Of a stretch of 64,000 bases of DNA, positions 57,396 to 64,000 are shown piece by piece (positions within the stretch are counted from its first letter, which is position 1; each line of letters begins with the position of its first letter). Origin of the DNA: Adiantum capillus-veneris (Eukaryota; Streptophyta; Polypodiopsida; Polypodiales; Pteridaceae); assembly GCA_014529385.2 (NCBI GenBank), contig CM043969.1, positions 32,220,446 through 32,284,445 on the forward strand, given 5' to 3'. The notes below the pieces were generated by a model. That model made no database searches. It had not been told where the DNA came from and was given only the letters and a program-made list of their open reading frames with translations. A program made the translations under genes and the position numbers.

Positions 57396-57654
57396 TGAAG
57401 CGGTCCGGGGCGGGCAACAAGAAGAGCAACCTCTAGACACCCTTCAAGGCTCCCGTGCTGCTCAATGGGGCTGTGGCACAACACAACACAAACCAAAACA
57501 ACAAGCCCACAGCCAAATCCCAACTACACAAGGGGCACCACCTAGTTTAAGAGCGAACTAGGACGCAAAAGAGGAGAATCGTTAGAGCAACCCACAAACA
57601 AGCAAGGAATTTACACTAACCCTAACACCAATGGAACACTCTCACACACTAAAA

Positions 57655-57730
<76 letters not shown>

Positions 57731-57732
57731 GA

Positions 57733-57793
<61 letters not shown>

Positions 57794-60168
57794 TGCTCGG
57801 GCTGCTTTGAAGTGTATCGTTAATGATCAAGCAAACATAAATATATATATGTAAGAAAAAGAGAGAAGGGGGAAGGGGGTGCTTGTTGCACTAATGCCTT
57901 CTTACAAATCTGTCATGACCAATCAAAGTGAGATTAGTATTTGTTCAACATAGCCTGAGCAAATTACACCACAACACATCACAAGAAAAAAGCCACCCCA
58001 ATCACTGTCTTAAGGCCAGGGGAGTCCTCTCCACCCTATCGCCCTCTTACAGCATGTGGGATTTATGGCTAAATTGATAACAATACCCGGAGACAAGCTA
58101 TCAAGAACTTAAATAAAACACCAAGACACTTACACATCATTATTGTCCATGGCTTCAGGTTGGAAGGGAGACAAGGTATCCATGCTTAGTCCAAATTCAC
58201 CCTCCTTGATTCAGCAAATGTTGGGCTTACTCTTGTAGGAGAAATGATAGATTTCCTACTCTCAATTTAATGATCACTCTCTCTTACAATGGCATAGAGT
58301 TCCCTTGCTAATCACCCCTAATACAACACATACATATGCCTAATGCCAATGAGATTCCACTCAAGAGCTCCTTCTCAAGAGGTTGAGCTTGGCTTCTCAA
58401 GCTATAGCATAGTGCTCTTTCTTCTCCCCCCCTTTTGTGCTAGCTATACCCTCCTTTTATAGCAATTTTGAAGGCTAGGGTTACTCCTCTAACCATGGTT
58501 GGGTTAGATTTTCAGCAATTTATCTAATTTCTTTTGCTTGGAATTATCAAGAAGTTGGTGGGAAAAGAGAGAGGAGAGAAATGGAGGTGATAGGACTTTT
58601 CATAGTGGGTTAGTGTTAGTAGAGTTAGTATTAATTTATAAATGGAATTGGATATTTACAATGGGAGTATCCATGTAGGATACAAATAAGGAAGAAAAAC
58701 TCTTAAGAGGTAAGAAAAGGTGGATTTCTTACAAGGTTGATGCTCCAAGTGTCTTGAGTAGGGCCAATTTTGACGCTTGTTGACGGTCCACTAGCTTTGA
58801 CGGTACATTTTTTCTCCACTCTTGACCTTCCTTGAGAGACAAGGTAATTGAAGCTGAGTAATCAACCACCATGATGCTGTCTTTTAAGAGAAGAGGCTGA
58901 ATTTTGTGGTTTTTTTGATAGATATGTGTAATTTGGAGGAGGAAAAATGAGACTAGGTGGTCAATTTTGGAATGGAATTGTGTGTGGGAGGTATGAGTTC
59001 ACCATGGTTTCTCTTATTCTTCAAGGTTGAGGAGAAGAAGAGTAGGGTGCAAAGAGGAGTGGTGAGAGAGGTGGGGATGATGAGTGGAGAAGTGTGTGTG
59101 AAAGAGGAAAATGATAAAGTGGAAGAGAGAGTGTGGCTGCATAGCATGGAAAAACTGGGGTCCACTAATAAAATCATAGCTCACAGCTCGTAGCTCAAAA
59201 AAATATGAAAACATTTGAGGTAGAAGTTCAGCCCACGAGCTACAAATTTTGTTTGTATCACCTTTTCAAATTCGGAGAGCAAGTGAACTTTAAAAATTCA
59301 GCAAAACCGACCGTTTTTTTCCACTGCACAAGGTCCTTGTGGGGTCCTTCTTTGGATGATTCTTTTGAATACCTCCAAGAGTGAGACCTCCATAGTGCAT
59401 GTATGCATGCCACCTACTCTTGACCTTATTTGGTAGGTCTATAATTGAAGATATTGTTGAGATCATGATATAAGTGAATAGTACAACTAAGAAAATCAAA
59501 TATTGAGGGGTCTAAAAAATATGTACATGTCAACTATAAATAATATAAGTGGAAAAAATATAAAGGGGTAAAAAGAAATCTCTCTCATTATGAGGCTACC
59601 ATAAAAAGATAAATATTTTTGGTGTTCTAAGTTTTTAGAAAAAAAAACAAAATAGATGTAGGAAGGGAAAAATCACAATAGTGAAAAAATATACACATAA
59701 ATAAAACTAGTTTTTTTGGATTTTTGTTGGGATGGAGTTACACCAAATATAAGAGAAGCTTACATGAAAATATTTCTATATGGAATAAAGAGTATGAAAA
59801 ATGGTAAGAAAAATTGTGGTAATGGTGAGGCATTGTACAGAGCATAAATAACACACACCTAGGTAGAAATATTTAAATAAATACCAAAATAATTATGAAA
59901 AAATCTTTTATTTAGGCCCTATATACAAAGAAATATTTACATACGCATGGGCCATAATATACTTATATTTTTTATTTTTTTGGCTCAACTAGCCCAATGA
60001 GTAGCTAATTGAGGGTTTTTTATTTCAGTAAGGAGATATGGGAAAAGTCCCCTAACTCACATGCACCTATATACAGTGAAAGGGTGAGGGTAAACACAGT
60101 GTTTGAGTGATTTGATAGGGTGAGATAACTCACTATGGCAATTACAAAGAGCCGAAAAACGGCTATCA
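57396..60168 (-). mobile_element. 3' LTR of Tat-like gypsy T2 (2.8 kb)
   Basis: On the minus strand it begins TGATAGCCG (60168), just after the purine run AGGGGAGGGC, and ends GGACCGCTTCA (57396). The target duplication should be GGTGG (57391-57395), with its partner beyond 64000. Its start and end match the plus-strand LTR at 21179-22428. Its middle (about 58100-59800) has extra sequence, and an open frame there at 58957-59193 resembles no family. The minus-strand 'gctataaaagg' near 58455 is a TATA-box candidate. Confidence 0.85.
57658..57790. repeat. (GA)n microsatellite, 133 bp, inside T2 LTR
   Basis: GA repeats with a short 'gggagaggagaggg' interruption near 57723-57738. It corresponds to the CT run of 46 bp at 22121-22166 in the other LTR copy. 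Confidence 0.97.
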
Positions 60169-60183
60169 TTAGCCCTCCCCTAG
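60169..60183 (-). promoter_or_regulatory. Polypurine tract of T2
   Basis: On the minus strand CCTAGGGGAGGGCTAA sits directly before the LTR start TGATAG. The related LTR at 21179 is preceded by a similar GGGAGGCTGA. Confidence 0.65.
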
Positions 60184-60196
60184 GATGATGGTATAT

Positions 60197-62632
60197 TCAT
60201 GTACCATCATAAAGAATCTTTTTCAAAGAGAGTGCTTCAGAGTCCTTGACAAGATCTTCATTGTTTGGCCCCTTGGAATTTTGGTTTGTGTTACACTCAT
60301 GCTTCATGGAACAATACTTACATGGGATAGTTGCCCTTTGCTCTGGTAGATCCTTTGGTAGAAGGCGACTCAAGTAAGGATTCAAGCGATAGCCGTTTAC
60401 CTTTCTGGAGTGCTCTTTCCCATTCAAGTCCATAAGTTGATAGTAACTTGAATTGAAAGCCTTCTTGACTATGTATGGCCCCTGCCATCTTGTTTCAAAA
60501 TTGGCATCAAAATGATTATCGAGTCGATTGTCATACCTTAGCACAAGATCTCCTTCATTGATGCCTTTGTCCTTCAGTTTCTTGTCAAGCTTCTCCTTTG
60601 TCTGTGTGGCTTTCCTCTTATAGCACTTGTATGCTGCTTCTTTTTTCCACTCAAGCTCAGCTAAGGTAAGAAGTCAATCCATACATGCTTCTTGATCATC
60701 TTGTGCTGATTTGCCATGAAGTCGCATTGTTGGAATGTTTAGTTCAATTGGCTGTAAAGCCTCTTGACCATAGACCAAGTGAAATGGTGTGAACTCCGTG
60801 GCTTCCCTATATGTGGTTCGATACGCCCACAAGGCACCATCCAAGAAGTCATCCCACAACTTTGTCTTGTTTTTCACCATCTTTCTAATGATGCCTTCAA
60901 TGACACCATTAGCTTTTTCTACCAAACCATTTGATTGGGGATAGTAGGGTGTACTGTGACGATGTAGAATGCGAAGTTCTTCACAGACTTCTGTGAGCAA
61001 TCCCTTTCTAAACCCTGGACCATTATCAGAAACAATTTCCAAAGGTGTACCAAATCTACAACAAATGTGAGTGTAGATGAATTTTCTCACTGTCCTCTCA
61101 TTTACCTTTGCCACACTTTGTGCTTCCACCCACCTAGTCATATAGTCTACAGCCACTAGAATGTAGAGTTTACCATTTTTTGTCCTAGGCAGAGGACCCA
61201 TAGCATCAATGCCCCACTTTTCAAAGGGTCCATTTGCAAGAACTATTTGCCTCGAGCCATGCACCAACCTTCTATTTCCATTTATCTGACAATTGTGACA
61301 GCTTTTACACCAATGTTGAACATCCACATGCAAGCTTGGCCAAACATACCCCGCAAGCAAAATCTTCTTCATAGTTGATTCTTGGGCAAAATGACCACCA
61401 CATGCCTCTTCATGCACACCTTTTAGAATGGCTGGAATTTCCGCGATAGTTGGTACTCTTCTGCACACTTTATCCTTCCCTCTTTGATAGAGGGAGCCTT
61501 CTAGGAAGAGATATATGCTTGCCTTCTTCATGAGTCTCCTCTTCTGAGCCTTCGTGAAGTCTTGTGGAAACTCACCCTCCAAAATGTAGCCAATAATGGG
61601 AGCCAATGACTCCAATCCCTGGTATCTCGGTTGCTTGACAGCTGCTGCCACCATGATGACCTGCACTTCTCTCTCAACACATGTAACTGCTTGTTGTGTA
61701 AGTAAATCGACATCTTCATTTTGTTTCCTCGGAATATGATATAGTTGCACTTCTTCAAACTGATTAAACATCCTACGAATGGCATGAACTTTTGTCCTTA
61801 GTATTTCATTTTTGCATGCCCAAATGCCTAAAATCTGCTTCACAATGAGAAGTGCATCCCCTTTTACCTTGAGACGTTGTATACCATGGCCAATGCATAT
61901 TTTTAAACCATGAAGTAGTGTGTCATATTCTGCTTCATTGTTGCTAGCTGAACTTGGTAGATTGAACTTCTCTTTCATGACCACCTCTCCACTTGGGTTG
62001 AGAAACACCAGCCCTCCCCCTACTTTTCCTGTGGCTCGACAAAAAGCTCCATCAAAGAACAAGGTAAAAGCATTAGGAATACTTTTTTGTGGTGGCAATG
62101 GTAGGGTCTTTACTTCAGGCACCTTAATCTCCTTTTCGTGCACCCTATAAGTGAGAATCCCTGCCAATTGTGCACGCACACTATCTTCTACCTTGAAAGA
62201 GTATTGAAACTCTTGCAACTCCATAATCCACTTTGAGATCCTAGTACTAAGATTCATTTGAGATGACACCCAAGGGAACAAATTCTCTGCGGTGAGGATT
62301 ACAAAAGGTTTTGGGAGCAAGTAGGATCTAAACTTCCTTATCGCAAACATGAGAGAAAGTATCATGAGTTCTGCCTCTGTGTAGCCTCTCTCTAAAGCAT
62401 TCATGACCCTACTAGCAAAGTAGATGGGCCGCATCCTGGTACTATAGGGATCTTGTTGTAGCAAAACCGCACCAATTGTTTCTTTCCCAGCATTAGAGCT
62501 AACAAAGAATGTGTACTCCCAACAAGGAGGCATGAGTGTTGGTAGCTCTGACAAAATGACTTTAATGTTACAAAAGTACTCTTCAAGCTCATCAGACCAT
62601 GCAAATTCTACTTGTTGTGTCAACTTTTGCAA
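60197..62632 (-). pseudogene. T2 RNase H, second RNase H and integrase
   Basis: Minus-strand frame with one internal stop (TGA just before 60674). From 62632: the first RNase H ('MRPIYFASRVMNALERGYTE'); the second, aRNH-type RNase H from about 62065 ('FTLFFDGAFCR', 'NNEAEYDTLLHGLKI', 'VKGDALLIVKQILGIW'); the integrase HHCC zinc finger near 61421-61305 ('VHEEACGGHFAQ', 'CKSCHNC'); the catalytic core ('KWGIDAMGPLP', 'VAVDYMTRWVEAQS', 'EIVSDNGPGF', 'YYPQSNGLVEKANG') about 61230-60880; then 'LVLRYDNRLDNHFDANFET' and 'KVNGYRLNPYLSR' at the C-terminus (60544 on). The catalytic D, D and E are all present. Domain order marks the Tat lineage. The C-terminus runs to 60197, just before the polypurine tract. 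Confidence 0.93.
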
Positions 62633-64000
62633 AGGGTGAAGTAACTACGAGGCTAAGTGAATGAAGCGTGACATATACTTCACCTTTTGAATGAATGAGA
62701 TGACCTCCTTAAGACTCTTGGGTGATGGTAGCTCAATAAGAGCCTTTGCCTTTGAAGGATCCACTTCAATGCCTTTGTAAGAAACTTTATGACCAAGCAA
62801 GATTACTTCATCCTCACCTATATGGCACTTGTCGGGGTTGAGTTGACCTCCCATGTCGTAGAGCTTCTAATTTAAACCTTCTTCTACCCTTTGTAGATGC
62901 AATGATTTTGAGCTATAAATACAGAAATCATCAATGAACACCCTAATTGACTTTCCAAAGAATGCTTGAAACACCATATTCATGAAACGTTGGAATGTTG
63001 CAGGAGCATTTGTCAGACCAAATGGCATGACTCTAAAAGCATAACAACCCCAAGGAGTGATAAAGGTTGTTTTCAATTGATCCTCCAATGTAATCCCTAT
63101 TTGAAAGTAACCTGAGTAACCATCGCACACAGTGTACTTCTCATGACCAGCTACCTCATTTAGTATCTCATCCTGGAATGGGAGGGGAAAATGATCTCTC
63201 TTTGTTTCCTCATTGAGGGGACGGTAATCCACACACACCCTCCACTTGCCATTTTTCTTAGGAGTGACAACAACAGGAGAGACCCACTCTGAATTCTCCA
63301 CTGGATAAATGAAACCTGCTGCTAGAAGCTTTCTTACCTCCTTAAGTAGAGCCTGTTCCTTTATAACTCCTAGCCTTCGTAGCTTCTGAGCTTTAGGTGT
63401 GGCCTCAGGCTTTAACTCAATCTTGTGTTGAACAACATCCACCCCACGCACGTCGGTGTAGTCTTTAGCAAAAAGCCTAGGAAACTTCCTTAGCACACAT
63501 TTGAACTCCTCTCTTTCATCCTTTGTAAGTGTTGTTGATAGCATACCTTCCAGCATCCCTTCATGTTGAACACCTTCGTTCTCTTGAGGACCTACCTCCT
63601 CCAAGCCTTGACAAGAGGTCTCTTGGTTGCTTGGCTTAAACCTTACCCCCATGACTTCGATGGAAGACTCCTCTTCAGTAATGCTGCCGCTACTTTCTTC
63701 TTCTGAAGTGCTATCGGTCCAACCTTCTTCCGTCTCACTTTGAGATGATTCTTCATGGAGCTCCTCTTGGCGTTGCTCCTTCATGTCAAAGACAACCTTC
63801 TTATGATTGTCATTCCTGCAAATTAATTTTCCACTCTCCCAATCCTGCAAAGCTCGCATTTTCATTAGCCATGGTCTTCCTAGGATAAATGGATAACCAC
63901 TTCCCTTGGTCGACATAACATAAAAATCCACCGCTTTATTAATGCCAAAGGCCTCTACAAAGACATTTTTACAAATGCCTACACACCTAGCCTTGCTATT
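62633..64000 (-). pseudogene. T2 protease end and reverse transcriptase (partial)
   Basis: Continues the same minus-strand frame off the right edge, broken by in-frame stops at 62867-62869 and 62645-62647 but with no frameshift. From the edge: 'GYPFILGRPWLMKMRALQDW' near 63900-63840 (end of protease), an acidic linker with runs of Glu and Ser, the RT ('VENSEWVSPVVVTPKKNGKW', 'VCVDYRPLNEETKRD', 'YTVCDGYSGYFQIGI', 'PFGLTNAPATFQRFMNMVF', active site 'VFIDDFCIYS' near 62940), then 'GGQLNPDKC' and 'LLGHKVSYKGIEVD'. Gag, the protease active site and the 5' LTR lie outside the window. Confidence 0.93.

Noticed and set aside
1-64000. CRISPR-like array, bacterial operon or phage cassette
   Set aside because: The regular repeats seen are microsatellites or tandem arrays inside retroelements, without unique equal-length spacers; gene content is wholly eukaryotic.

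Overview
The window is repeat-rich nuclear DNA from a land plant. The evidence is layered plant-type LTR retrotransposons (Ty1/copia with an initiator-Met tRNA primer site, chromodomain-bearing Ty3/gypsy, and Tat-type Ty3/gypsy with a second RNase H), MITE-like inverted-repeat elements, many long GA/CT microsatellites, and one intron-containing host gene fragment most like plant GRIP-domain golgins. A Penelope-like reverse transcriptase at 49.5-51.1 kb is unusual for a plant. Together with the low gene density it makes a lycophyte, fern or gymnosperm plausible, but this is inference and the species cannot be fixed from the sequence. There are no bacterial operons, CRISPR arrays, rRNA genes or convincing tRNA genes.

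Layout. 1-12.6 kb: several members of one LTR family (ends TGTCACAA...TTGTGACA, target duplications of 5 bp). They comprise a minus-strand non-coding internal region (1-1675) with its LTR (1676-2459), a decayed minus-strand chromovirus pol (2460-6066) split by a plus-strand solo LTR (3793-4463), a gag-only element with both LTRs (7342-10213), and a non-coding element (10.36-12.59 kb). 12.6-15.4 kb: no clear gene. 15421-16695: seven consecutive exons encoding the C-terminal 155 residues of a GRIP-domain golgin, the only host gene I can support. 17-25.6 kb: no host gene; a long LTR (21179-22428), microsatellites and a decayed copia relic (23.3-24.9 kb). 25589-30811: a structurally complete young copia element (322-bp LTRs, CCAAC duplication), broken only by three in-frame stops. 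30.8-44.4 kb: old decayed DNA with copia gag and gypsy integrase scraps, a tandem duplication and a pair of oppositely oriented MITEs. 44.4-49.4 kb: a heavily decayed gypsy element with a MITE and a solo LTR inside it. 49.5-51.1 kb: the Penelope-like remnant. 51.2-57.4 kb: a plus-strand Tat-like gypsy (T1), cut in its integrase region by a minus-strand Tat-like gypsy (T2). T2's 2.8-kb 3' LTR fills 57396-60168 and its pol runs to the right edge.

The coding content is mostly retroelement gag-pol polyproteins (capsid, protease, reverse transcriptase, RNase H, integrase), nearly all inactivated by in-frame stops, frameshifts or nested insertion. The order of nesting gives relative ages: the solo LTR is younger than the chromovirus, T2 is younger than T1, and the 25.6-kb copia is among the youngest insertions. 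I found no convincing undescribed biological system. The items most worth a second look are the plant Penelope-like element, the repeated TGACGTGGCA motifs and telo-box in the LTR promoter region, the tandem arrays inside non-coding LTR elements, and the isolated GRIP-golgin tail.
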